A DNA stretch of 64,000 nt from contig NC_013235.1 in assembly GCF_000024365.1 (NCBI RefSeq), forward strand, positions 5,022,001-5,086,000, given 5' to 3'. Made by a program: the position numbers and the translations under genes. Every line of letters begins with the position of its first letter. Within the stretch, counting starts at the first letter, position 1. Shown here piece by piece: positions 1-9,000 of this stretch. The notes under the pieces are model-generated. The model saw only the letters and a list, made by a program, of their open reading frames with translations. It made no database searches and was not told the origin of the DNA. The stretch comes from Nakamurella multipartita DSM 44233. Its GTDB lineage: Bacteria > Actinomycetota > Actinomycetes > Mycobacteriales > Nakamurellaceae.

Positions 1-748
1 CGAACGCCGCGGTCAGGGCGTTGATCGCGAGGTTGTTGATGGCGCGGGGGTAGCCGCGGGCGGCGTTGTGGATCAGGGTGGTGGCGTCGCCGCTGAACAG
101 GGTGTCGCTGCGGCCGGCGATCTTGAGGTGGTGGGTGAGGTAGTCCGCGGTTTCCTGGTCGGTCATCCCGGTCAGGGTGCAGCGCACCGAGATCCGTTGG
201 TCCAGCGCGGCGAGCACGCCGAGGCGCAGCCGGTGCCGCAGGGTGGGTTGCCCGACGAGCAGCGCGGCGAACGGGCTGCCGGAGTCCATGTCGTGGTTGG
301 ACAGCATGCGCAGTGCTTCGAGTTGCTGGTTGTCCAACAGGTGCGCCTCATCGATCACGACCACGGGGGTGCGGCCGCGTTCGGCGTGTTCGGCCGCGAG
401 GGCGTCGGCGGCTTGCGGGGCCAGGATCGAGGTGTAGAACGACGGGGTCCGGCCCAGGGCGGCGACGATGTGGTGGAGCATGCCGCGGACCCCGACGGAC
501 GGGTTGGGCAGGTAGATGACGACGTGCCGGCTGCTGTCCAGGGCGGCGGTGGCGGCGCGGACGGCGACGGTCTTGCCGGCGCCGACCTCGCCGGTGATCA
601 CGCCGAGGGCGTGTTGGTCGACGCACCAGCTGATCCGGGCGATCGCTTCGCCCAGTCCGCGGTGCCGATGCAGCATGCCCGGGGCCAGGTTCCGGCCGAA
701 CGGCATCCGGGTGAAGCCGTAGTGGGCCTGAAGGCGTTGCACGCTCAC
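1..748 (-). CDS. Transposition helper AAA ATPase (TniB/ExeA-like), partial
   Basis: Only the first 249 codons are in the window; the gene runs off the left edge. The translation begins VSVQRLQAHYGFTRMPFG, a typical ExeA/TniB N-terminus. Walker A is GEVGAGKT at about residues 53-60 and Walker B is VVVIDEAH at about 129-136. Such ATPases choose or mark the target and activate the partner transposase. The GTG start (746-748) overlaps the transposase stop by 4 nt (GTGA), so translation is probably coupled. An ExeA secretion ATPase is the alternative, but the neighbouring transposase makes the helper role much more likely. Confidence 0.85.
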   Translation of the reverse strand, partial: MSVQRLQAHYGFTRMPFGRNLAPGMLHRHRGLGEAIARISWCVDQHALGVITGEVGAGKTVAVRAATAALDSSRHVVIYLPNPSVGVRGMLHHIVAALGRTPSFYTSILAPQAADALAAEHAERGRTPVVVIDEAHLLDNQQLEALRMLSNHDMDSGSPFAALLVGQPTLRHRLRLGVLAALDQRISVRCTLTGMTDQETADYLTHHLKIAGRSDTLFSGDATTLIHNAARGYPRAINNLAINALTAAF

Positions 749-2226
749 CGGGCCACCGCCTGACCATCGTCGTTGCCGTCGTTGCCGTCGTTGCCGTCGT
801 TGCCGTTGAGGTCGGCCAGGGCGTCGTCGATGCTGCGCTGCCCGGGCAGCTCACCTGGGTAGAGGGCGTGATAGTTGATCTTCTGGTCGGCACTGATCTG
901 TTGCTGGTGGTCCTGCGCGACCAGCGCCAGGTAGTCGATCCCCGTCCGCGGTGTCGTTGCCGGTTCAGGGGTCTCGGGTCTGGCCTTGGGATGGGTGTGC
1001 CGGGTGATCCGATGCGGCACCGCCGGCCCGTGGTCCCGGCCGTCGTAGCGGACCCGCAGGGTTTCCAGATCGAACGGGGAGAACACCAACTCGACTTTCC
1101 GACCGACCAGCCCCGCCTGAACCTGGTAGGTGTTGCCGTGCAGCGACACCGTCGCGGTCCTGGTGACCACGCGTTGTTCGGACCACAGGAACGCCTCGGT
1201 CAGATCCGCGGGGGTCGGCATCGCCGGAGACCGGCCGGCCCGCTGCCACCCGTCGGTCCAGCGTTGCAAGGGGCTCTGCCCGGTCTCGGAATGCACGTGG
1301 TGGTGATAGGACGCCTCGACCCAGGCGGTGAACAACCCGTTGAGTTCCAGCAGGGCGCCGGCGGGGGTCATCCCGGTATCCCGGATCTGGTCGGCGGTGC
1401 TGTCATCGATCTCGACCAGGAACTGGTCGCGCACGCTGCGGAACCAGCGTTCGATCTTGCCCCGCCCCTGCGGCTGCCCCGGACGGCTGTGGACGAGCCG
1501 GATCCCGAGCACCGCGCAGGCCCGCAGCAGCCAGTTGTCGACGAACGCGGACCCGTTGTCGACGTAGACCGAGCCGGGGACGCCGCGGCTGCCCAACGCG
1601 GGTTGCAGGGCCGCGGCCAGCCGGACGGTGTCCTCGGCGAACCCGAACCGATACCCCACGGCCACCCGGCTGTGGTCGTCCAGGAACGCGAACAAGTACG
1701 TTTTCCGGCCGGCGACCCTGGGCCCGTGCAGGGCGTCGCCGACCCACCGTTCGTTGCAATCGGCCGCTTCGAACCGGCCGAACACGGCCGGCCCGGCGCC
1801 GCCGGGCACCATCAGGTCCAGCCGGTGGAAATGCCGCAGCAGCGTCGTTTCCGACGGTGACCAGCCGGTCGAGGATCGCAGGATCCGGGCGACCTGGGCG
1901 ACCGTGCGGGCCGGGTTCTCCCGTTTCAGACCGGCGGCCAGCTCGAACACGCCGGTGTCGATCCGGGTGCCGGGTTCCCGGGGCGACGGGCACAGACCTT
2001 CGAACCCGCCGGCCCGGTACCGGCGGATCCACCGGTCCAACGACTCCCGCGAGTATCGGACCCGGCCGCCGAACGGGCCGTCGTGTTCCCGGTCGGCGAT
2101 CGCCCGAACGACCCGTCCGCGTTGCTTGGTCGACAGGCCCGGTTCCAGCGCCGGGCAGATCAACTGATATCGGAACAACGCGATCTGCTGCGCCCGTTCC
2201 CGCTGCTTGACCGTGTCCACACTCAT
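745..2226 (-). CDS. DDE transposase, TniA/Mu-like integrase-core family
   Basis: A 493-residue transposase with an N-terminal helix-turn-helix region (about 30-135) and an rve integrase core. The triad is D164 (VGDALHG), D223 (YVDNGSAF) and E259 (GKIERWF). The second D and the E are separated by exactly 35 residues, giving DD35E. It would cut the element ends and join them to target DNA with the downstream ATPase. I start it at the ATG at 2224-2226 (MSVDTVKQ), which has a GAGGA stretch upstream; an in-frame extension reaches 2280 but looks untranslated. Close to the C-terminus a 9-bp tandem repeat (about 772-806) encodes GND repeats. The frame is intact, so the enzyme may be active. Confidence 0.9.
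   Translation of the reverse strand: MSVDTVKQRERAQQIALFRYQLICPALEPGLSTKQRGRVVRAIADREHDGPFGGRVRYSRESLDRWIRRYRAGGFEGLCPSPREPGTRIDTGVFELAAGLKRENPARTVAQVARILRSSTGWSPSETTLLRHFHRLDLMVPGGAGPAVFGRFEAADCNERWVGDALHGPRVAGRKTYLFAFLDDHSRVAVGYRFGFAEDTVRLAAALQPALGSRGVPGSVYVDNGSAFVDNWLLRACAVLGIRLVHSRPGQPQGRGKIERWFRSVRDQFLVEIDDSTADQIRDTGMTPAGALLELNGLFTAWVEASYHHHVHSETGQSPLQRWTDGWQRAGRSPAMPTPADLTEAFLWSEQRVVTRTATVSLHGNTYQVQAGLVGRKVELVFSPFDLETLRVRYDGRDHGPAVPHRITRHTHPKARPETPEPATTPRTGIDYLALVAQDHQQQISADQKINYHALYPGELPGQRSIDDALADLNGNDGNDGNDGNDDGQAVAR
772..806. repeat. 9-bp tandem repeat in transposase C-terminus
   Basis: The unit GTTGCCGTC is repeated about four times and encodes Gly-Asn-Asp repeats in the tail of the transposase. 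It is in frame and short, and probably a slippage-prone site outside the catalytic core. Confidence 0.8.
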
Positions 2227-2329
2227 CAACCACACCCGTCCTCGTCGTCGCTTCACCGCCCGGCAGGTGTTGCCGGGCAACGGCCTTCGCGACGATCCCG
2301 GACCAACACCGGTGACGTCAGGGGCAACT

Positions 2330-2345
2330 CGTGTTGATCAACACG
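2330..2345. promoter_or_regulatory. 16-bp perfect palindrome in transposon
   Basis: CGTGTTGATCAACACG is a perfect palindrome covering the stop codon of the DUF6431 gene and lying about 100 bp upstream of the transposase start. It could be an operator for autoregulation or part of a hairpin. Only the symmetry is seen; no binding protein is known. Confidence 0.4.
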
Positions 2346-2931
2346 GTGTCGAGAGCCGGGGCCAACCCGGGGACAGGAGCCGGCCGCCCGAGGACGCACA
2401 GGCGACCTGTCCGGCCGTCACTGTGCCGACCAAACCGGCCGACCCGAACCGGGACGCGATCGCCACCCAGGCCGCGGCGACCGCGGCCACCACGTCCCGC
2501 CAGGCGTCGCCAGTCGCGTCCGGGGCCGGCTGGTCCACCCCGGCCCGCCGGGCAGCGACGGTGAAGTGCACCCGCACCGGCTCCAACCGGGTGCTCATCC
2601 GTCGCAACCAGCCCCGGACCGTCGGCGCCGGCGCCCCGACCAGGACGGCGACCGCCCGGTGCCCGTGGCCGGCCGACCGGGCGACCAGCGCCGCCCAGAT
2701 CACCGCGGCCGCGTCGGCCCGCCGCAGCAGCACCGTGACCGGCAGCAGCACGTGCGTGATCAGGCACGACGAACACCTGGCTCGGCGGGGCCGCAGTAAC
2801 CCGACGCCTCGGACGTCACGCCGGCGAGCCCACCCCCAAGGGGCCAGCACACCTGGGCAGACCGGGCACGGCACGCCGCCGCCCGTCAGCCGGGACTCGA
2901 CCAGATCCTGATTCGCCTCTACCGTGACCAA
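2338..2931 (-). CDS. DUF6431 zinc-ribbon/HTH protein of the transposon
   Basis: A protein of about 197 residues with a zinc-ribbon pattern, CPVC in the first 30 residues and CSSC about 35 residues later. A helical stretch follows, ending in a helix-turn-helix-like segment (VAVLVGAPAPTVRGWLRRM). I recognise the DUF6431 family, often found just upstream of this kind of transposase and ATPase in actinobacteria; its biochemical role is unknown, and DNA binding is a fair inference. I chose the TTG at 2929-2931 because GGAGG lies six bases upstream. A longer frame starts with ATG at 3009 but lacks a properly spaced ribosome site. Confidence 0.65.
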   Translation of the reverse strand: MVTVEANQDLVESRLTGGGVPCPVCPGVLAPWGWARRRDVRGVGLLRPRRARCSSCLITHVLLPVTVLLRRADAAAVIWAALVARSAGHGHRAVAVLVGAPAPTVRGWLRRMSTRLEPVRVHFTVAARRAGVDQPAPDATGDAWRDVVAAVAAAWVAIASRFGSAGLVGTVTAGQVACASSGGRLLSPGWPRLSTPC

Positions 2932-3140
2932 CGGGTGCCTCCGTGCATCCGAGCACGGCCCTCCCGCACAGGTCTTCCCGGACACGTCGGCGGGAGGGCC
3001 GTTGTCCATTTCCGATGCTGGTCACACTGACGGTGACGACGACCGGACTCAACCCGCCAGCACACCCGCGCACGTTCGTCGGCAGCACCCATGACGAAAG
3101 ACAGGTCAGCGGCCGTCATCCAGAGCGGTGGTCAACAGGA

Positions 3141-3181
3141 GCCAACCAAACCTGACATGGTGGGGCCAACCAACGTTGACA
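3141..3181. repeat. Two direct repeats at transposon right end
   Basis: GCCAACCAA-n3-TGACA occurs at 3141-3157 and again at 3165-3181, with a 24-bp period. Read from the outside inwards the outer copy begins TGTCA, as in Tn5053/Tn7-type termini. They are best read as transposase binding sites defining the element end. Confidence 0.6.
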
Positions 3182-3416
3182 AACCCACTGGATCGACCAC
3201 CACACCCGCTCGCCTGCTTGGGCCGTGTCGGCGATGGGCGCCAGGTTCAGACCGAAGAAGCTTCCCCAGCCGGTCGAGGCGTTCGCCGATGCGGCTGCTG
3301 ACTTCGGGGTGGCCGATGCCACTGACGTCCAGGAGGTCGTCGATAGCTTGCGGGGGCCCGGTGCATGACGCGGTCGGCGCTGACGCCGACCTCCCGGATC
3401 ACCGTCGCCAGGTTCG
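3182..3416. other. Gene-free or degenerate stretch beside transposon
   Basis: No intact gene is visible between the transposon end and the AAA ATPase stop. On the minus strand two short protein-like pieces in different frames (one containing LLDVSGIGHPEVSSRIGERL) could be the remains of a gene broken by frameshift, but I cannot name a family. Confidence 0.3.
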
Positions 3417-4859
3417 TCAACGGCCGTCGGCGGCCCAGGCAGAGAGCAGATCCCGTGCTGAGTACGAGATCGCGGTCTCGGGCGCCGCACCCGAAGGGCA
3501 GACGGCGACCAGTTCGGCACCCTCCGATCGGGGAACGGCCGCGGCCAAAAGCGCGCGGAGTTCGTCAGCGGTGACTCCGCCTCGCTCTCGCCATTTCACC
3601 GTGGCGAGAAACACGGATCGATCCCGGCTCATGCCAACGGCGTCGACTTCGACCTTCCCATTTCTGGTCCACCATGGCCGAACATCCTCGACGCTCGCGA
3701 ATCGGGCGTCATCTCGAGCCAGCAGACTCAGGGCGTGGCGAACCGTCGGTTCGATCAGTGTGCCTCGCCAACTCCGCCAATCACGCTCGAACGCGGCTGT
3801 CGCGATGTCGCCTCTTCCTCGACCGATGGCGCCCAGATTCCGCTCGACGTAGCGGAACCAGAATCGAAGATAGGTGTCTGCGACGCGGTACCGACGCAGC
3901 CTGCTCGAGCTTGCCCAGGCAGGCTCGTCAATCTCGATGAGTCGCTTGGCAGTGAGCTGCGTAACGGCCCGAATAGCGGCCGTCTCCTCGGACTTCGTGG
4001 CCGTGCCGGTCGCACTGATCCCTGCTGCGACCGCACCCAGGTTCAGTTGACCTCGCTCAGCGGAGCCAACCGTCGACAGCACGCGGTATGCGGCCGTGCT
4101 GTCGGCAATTTGCGCGTCCAGGTTGAGTCGCGCCGTCACGACCAGCGGCGACGTCGCTTCCTGCAGGGATCGTGTCACCCACTCGTCGACCGAGCCACCG
4201 CTGATCACGAAGTCCGTGAGAAGCCGCGGGTATCCACCGGTCACCAGATGCGTGTCGAACACGTCGAACGCGCTCGCCGCGGGCAGTGCAAATGCAGTTT
4301 CTGCGGGGTTCAGCGGAGGCACGACGATCTCGCTGAATCGCCCGTAAAGGGGTCGATCGTGTTGAGCGAGCCGCTCCATCATGGCGATGTCGGATCCGAT
4401 GAGCACGAGGAAGACGGGCAGCTTTTCGAGTGTGCGATCCCAGACCGACTGCACCGTCGCCTCAAGACTTGCGGTGTCGCCGTCCGCTGCCATCCAGGGA
4501 AACTCGTCGAGCACCACCACGACCGGACCGTCCGATGCGGCTACCGCCACTCGTCCGAACCACTCCCGCCAGTTCTGTGCAGGAAATGTGGGCTCATCCA
4601 CTCCGGGCAAAGGATTCGCCGACGTCCCAAATGCTTCGGACGCGACGATCAACTGCTCCTGCGCCGGCTGTCGGTACAGCCCGGTGGCGAACACATAGGG
4701 CGTCTCACAATTCTCGACGAATCGTTCGACAACAGTCGACTTGCCCATCTGGCGGCGCCCGCGAATCGCGACCATTCTGCCGCGACCATGCTCGCGGACC
4801 GCTTGCAGCTCCGAAGTGAGCCGGGCCATCACGACCGGGCGGGGGATGAATGACGGCAT
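3417..4859 (-). CDS. AAA ATPase with DUF234-type C-terminus
   Basis: A 480-residue STAND-like ATPase. Walker A is GRRQMGKST at 34-42 and Walker B is VVVVLDEFPW at 113-122. A winged-helix region follows, and the C-terminal third resembles DUF234, a restriction-endonuclease-like fold (YLRFWFRYV, then WWTRNGKVEVDAVG and FLATVKW, with D and K residues typical of PD-(D/E)XK remnants). The family is widespread in mobile regions of archaea and bacteria; its role is unknown and a defence or stress role is often suggested. Codon use looks less G+C-biased than in the core genes and it sits next to a transposon, so transfer is likely. The ATG at 4857-4859 follows an 18-bp inverted repeat. Confidence 0.85.
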   Translation of the reverse strand: MPSFIPRPVVMARLTSELQAVREHGRGRMVAIRGRRQMGKSTVVERFVENCETPYVFATGLYRQPAQEQLIVASEAFGTSANPLPGVDEPTFPAQNWREWFGRVAVAASDGPVVVVLDEFPWMAADGDTASLEATVQSVWDRTLEKLPVFLVLIGSDIAMMERLAQHDRPLYGRFSEIVVPPLNPAETAFALPAASAFDVFDTHLVTGGYPRLLTDFVISGGSVDEWVTRSLQEATSPLVVTARLNLDAQIADSTAAYRVLSTVGSAERGQLNLGAVAAGISATGTATKSEETAAIRAVTQLTAKRLIEIDEPAWASSSRLRRYRVADTYLRFWFRYVERNLGAIGRGRGDIATAAFERDWRSWRGTLIEPTVRHALSLLARDDARFASVEDVRPWWTRNGKVEVDAVGMSRDRSVFLATVKWRERGGVTADELRALLAAAVPRSEGAELVAVCPSGAAPETAISYSARDLLSAWAADGR

Positions 4860-4866
4860 CCTGTAT

Positions 4867-4884
4867 GCCTACACACTCGTAGGC
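4867..4884. promoter_or_regulatory. Inverted repeat upstream of AAA ATPase
   Basis: GCCTAC-n6-GTAGGC lies 8-25 bp upstream of the ATPase start codon, and a third GTAGGC follows at 4909-4914. The position is that of a repressor site over the promoter or translation start. This is an inference from symmetry only. Confidence 0.4.
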
Positions 4885-5110
4885 TACATGCATGATGGCT
4901 ATCTGCGCGTAGGCGGAGGAGCTGCCGGTCTGGACCCGTGATCCAGGCACCCGGCAACGGCGCAGGTCGTCCCGTTCGTGGCCTGAGGTCCGTCCTCAGC
5001 AGTGAAGTTCATCGCGGACGCACGGTTGTCGTGCTTCCTTGTGGCACTCCGGCTCTGACCAGCCTCGACCACGACTCAAGCCGAGGTGTTCACCCGCAGC
5101 CCGGCCGAGG
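4885..5110. other. Intergenic, nothing recognised
   Basis: Between the ATPase leader and the end of the small gene at 5111 I see no protein with normal codon bias on either strand and no clear RNA. It probably holds the ATPase promoter. Confidence 0.4.
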
Positions 5111-5338
5111 TCAGGCGTCGGCATGGTCGAGTACCACGGCGAACTCGCTGCGCTTCAAGTCGCGGATGAGCGCGGACGACGCCGCATTCAGCTTCAGCCA
5201 CTCGCGTATGGCCTTCACGACGACATCCTTCGGCTCATCCAACACACCTAGATGCTGTCGTAGCACGCCCACCACATGGATCGGCTGCTGAGCGTTGGGC
5301 GCACGGAAATCCAGGTCCTCCGTGAAACGGACGCTCAC
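5111..5338 (-). CDS. Small protein paired with ADP-ribosyltransferase
   Basis: A 75-residue soluble protein (MSVRFTEDLDFRAPN...), slightly acidic, with no membrane segment or known motif. Its GTG start (5336-5338) directly follows the TAG stop of the ADP-ribosyltransferase gene. GAGG lies in the last codons of that gene, so the two are almost certainly co-translated. A small gene hard against a toxin-type transferase suggests an immunity protein, antitoxin or cofactor, but nothing in the sequence proves it. Confidence 0.6.
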   Translation of the reverse strand: MSVRFTEDLDFRAPNAQQPIHVVGVLRQHLGVLDEPKDVVVKAIREWLKLNAASSALIRDLKRSEFAVVLDHADA

Positions 5339-5965
5339 CTAGACCACCTCGACTTCCAGTATCGGTACCTCCCCAGCGTACGACGCCGCACCGATTCGCA
5401 GGGCAATCGGCCCGATGAGCAGCAACTCGCGCTGGTACCGAAGGGCCGAATCACCAGCCAACGAGATCCACGCTGCATGTACCCCGGCGGGGAGTCGGAT
5501 GCGGAACAGGACCGGACCACCCGGCAGCGGTGGTCTGGTGAACTCAGCCACCGCCACGCGAGGATCCAGCGTTACCGCGAAGAAGCCATCGAGGGTCAGT
5601 ACCTCACCTCGAAGAGTCGGAAGGCTGTTGATCCCCACGCCGAACACGTTTTGGCACGACCGGATGCCACGCCATGCCTCGACATCCTGCGGAAGTTCGC
5701 CGGCGAGCACCGCGTTCGCCAAGGCGCTCGCTTCAGCAAGCGCAGCGTCGTCACCTGCACCGTCTCGCACCACCGCCTGAATCGAGCGATAGCGCCGATC
5801 CAAGCTCTGCCAGGCGTGGATGGCAGCGCGCTCAGCGTCGCTCAGCCGTGCGAGCCAGGGCTGATACGCCTGGTCAAGCAGCGCGGCCATGCGTCGCGGG
5901 CGAGCCCGGTCGCCGGGCAGGCCATGAGTCGCGCTCGGCACAGGCCGCACACCTCCCGCTCCCAC
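5339..5965 (-). CDS. Predicted ADP-ribosyltransferase (C3/VIP2-like ART fold)
   Basis: I assign the ADP-ribosyltransferase exoenzyme fold from its order of landmarks: LSDAERAAIHAWQS...YRSIQAVVR (family N-terminal helix), LPQDVEAWRGI with the NAD-contacting arginine at R99, GFFAVTLDP at about 127-135 where the STS loop normally lies, VLFRIRLPAG, and YQRELLL with Q178 and E180 as the QxE motif. QxE is the arrangement of C3-like Asn/Gln-modifying enzymes. The STS motif is degenerate (FAVT), so activity is uncertain. No signal peptide or delivery domain is seen. The start is unclear: GTG at 5965 or the internal ATG at about 5890, neither with a good ribosome site. Confidence 0.65.
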   Translation of the reverse strand: MGAGGVRPVPSATHGLPGDRARPRRMAALLDQAYQPWLARLSDAERAAIHAWQSLDRRYRSIQAVVRDGAGDDAALAEASALANAVLAGELPQDVEAWRGIRSCQNVFGVGINSLPTLRGEVLTLDGFFAVTLDPRVAVAEFTRPPLPGGPVLFRIRLPAGVHAAWISLAGDSALRYQRELLLIGPIALRIGAASYAGEVPILEVEVV

Positions 5966-6049
5966 TTCACCGCCCGCAGGCGTAGCGAGCGGGGCCAGCT
6001 GGGATCCGACCGACGACGACCGGCTTCCTCGATCAACATCCTCGACGCG

Positions 6050-9000
6050 TCAGCGCGCTGACGCACCCGCAGGCACCGGCGCGATGTCCTCGAGCACCCG
6101 GCCCAGGTACGTCAGCAGCTCCCGATCCCGCAGCGCCGCCGCCCCGATCCGGCCGCCCGCGGTGGGCGGCTTCAGCGTCAGCACCGACGCCGCCGCCCGG
6201 TACTTGGACCCCGGGTACAGCCGGGCCATCCGCAGCTGCCCCGACTCGGGCAACACGATCGGCGCGATCCGCAGCCCCGGCGGCCCCAACGTCACCTCGG
6301 TCACCCCCACCGACCGGCACACCTGCCGGAACTCGGCCACCGCGAGCAGGTTCTCCACCTGTTCGGGGATCGGCCCGTACCGGTCCGTCAGCTCGTCCCG
6401 CACCGCCGCCACCTCCTCCTTCGACGCCACCCCGGCGATCCGCCGGTACGCGTCCAGCCGCAGCCGCTCGGCCGGGATGTACTCGTGCGGCACGTTGGCG
6501 TCGATCGGCAGGTCGACCCGCACCTCGACCGGCTCCTCCTGCAACTCCTCACCGGCGGCCGCGGCGGCCTTCTTGAACGCCGTCACCGCCTCCCCGACCA
6601 GCCGCACATACAGATCGAACCCCACCCCGGCGATGTGCCCGCTCTGCTCGGCACCCAGGATCGACCCGGCCCCGCGGATCTCCAGATCCTTCATCGCCAC
6701 CGCCATCCCCGCCCCCAGATCCGAGTTCTGCGCGATCGTGGCCAGCCGGTCGTGCGCTGTCTCGGTCAACGGCTTCTCCCCCGGATACAGGAAGTACGCG
6801 TACCCGCGCTCCCGACCCCGGCCCACCCGGCCCCGGAGCTGGTGCATCTGCGACAGGCCCAGCACCTCCGCGTGATCCACGATCAACGTGTTCGCGTTCG
6901 AAATGTCCAGGCCGGTCTCCACGATGGTCGTGCACAGCAGCACGTCCCATTCGCGGGCCCAGAACCCATCGATGATCTTCTCCAACCGGTCCTCGTTCAT
7001 CTGCCCGTGCGCCACCGCGATCCGCGCCTCCGGCACCGCTTCCCGGAGCCGGCGGGCCACCGACTCGATGTCGGCGACCCGGTTGTGCACGTAGAACACC
7101 TGACCCTCGCGCAGCAACTCCCGCCGGATCGCCGCCGCCACCAGCTTCTCGTCATACGCGCCGACATACGTCAGGATCGGATGCCGCTCCTCCGGCGGCG
7201 TCGCGATCGTCGACATCTCCCGGATCCCGGCCAGGCTCATCTCCAACGTCCGCGGAATCGGCGTCGCCGACATCGTCAGCATGTCCACGTGCGCCCGCAA
7301 CGCGGTGATGTGCTCCTTGTGCTCCACGCCGAACCGCTGCTCCTCGTCCACCACCACCAGACCAAGGTCCTTGTAGCGGATCGACGGCTGCAGCAGCCGG
7401 TGGGTGCCGATGACGATGTCCACCGACCCGTCGGCCAACCCCTTGACGGTCTGCGCCGCCTGCTCGTTGGACGTGAACCGCGACAACCCACGCACCGTCA
7501 CCGGGAACGCCGACATCCGCTCCGAGAAGGTGGACAGATGCTGCTGCGCGAGCAGCGTCGTCGGCACCAGGATCACCACCTGCTTGCCGTCCTGCACCGC
7601 CTTGAACGCCGCCCGCACCGCGATCTCCGTCTTGCCGTACCCCACGTCGCCGGAGATCACCCGGTCCATCGGCACCGCCCGCTCCATGTCCGCCTTGACC
7701 TCGTCGATCGCCGCGAGCTGATCATGCGTCTCGGTGTAGGGAAAGGCGTCCTCGAGCTCGCGCTGCCACGGGGTGTCCGGCGCAAACGCGTGCCCAGGTG
7801 CGGAGGCCCGCGCCGCGTACACCTGGACCAGCTTGGCCGCGATCTGCCGGACGGCCTTACGGGCCCGGCCCTTGGTCTTGGCCCAGTCGGCACCACCCAG
7901 CTTGTTCAGCGTCGGCACCTCGCCCCCGACATAGCGGGAGAGCTGGTCCAGGGCGTCGGTGGGCACGAACAGCCGGTCGCCGGGCTGGTTGCGCTTGCTC
8001 GGGGCGTACTCGACGACCAGGTACTCACGGGTGGCGCCGCCCGAAGTGCGCTGCACCATGTCGACGTACTTGCCGATGCCGTGCTGCGAATGCACGACGT
8101 AGTCGCCGGGTTTGAGCGCGAGCGGGTCGACCGCGTTGCGCCGACGCGCCGGGAGCCGGGCCGCCGCGGCCTCCGGATTCACGCCCGTCGAGCCGGTCAG
8201 ATCGGCCTCGGTCAGCACGGCCAGGCCCGATTCGCGCAGTACGAACCCGTGCTCGAGGCGCCCGCAGGTCACGGTGACGACGTCACTGCGCGGCGGTTCG
8301 GTCAGCTGCTCGGCCACCACGACGCCCATGTCGGCCTCGGCCAGCCGCTCCCCTGCCCGGGCGGCGGTGCCGGCCCCGGCCACCACCACCACGGTCGATC
8401 CGCCTGCGGCCTGCCGCTCCCGGGCGTCGTGGATCGCGGACGCCAGCTCGCCCCGATAGGCGGGTGCGCCCAGCACGGCCGGGCTGTCCGACTCCTGCAG
8501 CGCCTCCCCGGACTCGAAGGAGGCCACCCGCCAGATCGGCAGCTCGGCGTCCCGAACGACGTCGAGAACCTCGGCCAGCGACCGGTAAGCCGACGACCCG
8601 AGGTCGATCGGCGCCCGGCCGCCGGTGGCCGCCGCCATCCAGGATGCGGCCAAAAACTCCTCCCCGGTCCGGACCAGGTCCGCGGCCCGGGTCCGGATGC
8701 GCTCCGGATCGGCCAGCACCACGTGCGTGCCGGGCCGGACCAGGTTGGGCAGCAGCTCGAGATCGTCCCCGACCAGTACCGGGATGAGCGATTCCATCCC
8801 CTCCACGGTGATGCCGTTGGCCAGGTTGTCCAGCATCTGGGCCAGGGTCGGATCGCCGGTCTGCTGGGCGGACAGCTGCGCGGCGCGCTCCCGCACCTCG
8901 GCCGTCAGCAGGATCTCCCGGCAGGGCGGGGCCACGACCTGCTCGACCGCACCCAGGGACCGCTGGTCGGTGACCCCGAAAGTGCGCAAATCGGAAATCT

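Larger units (their letters stand above)
1..3181 (-). mobile_element. Tn7/Mu-type DDE transposon, right end
   Basis: Three genes on one strand (DUF6431 zinc-ribbon protein, DD35E transposase, AAA helper ATPase) form a transposition module that continues beyond the left edge. The right end is placed at 3181 because two copies of GCCAACCAA-n3-TGACA (3141-3157 and 3165-3181) lie there, and the outer one ends in TGACA. Elements of the Tn7/Tn5053/Mu group end in TG..CA and carry repeated transposase sites near their ends. The left end and any target duplication are out of view, so the boundary is an inference. Confidence 0.7.

Noticed and set aside
772..806. CRISPR-like or integron repeat
   Set aside because: A 9-bp in-frame coding repeat only.
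348..893. 181-codon frame with Thr-Ala-Thr repeats at the left end
   Set aside because: It reads the GND repeat and helper ATPase in another frame; the true ATPase frame has Walker motifs.
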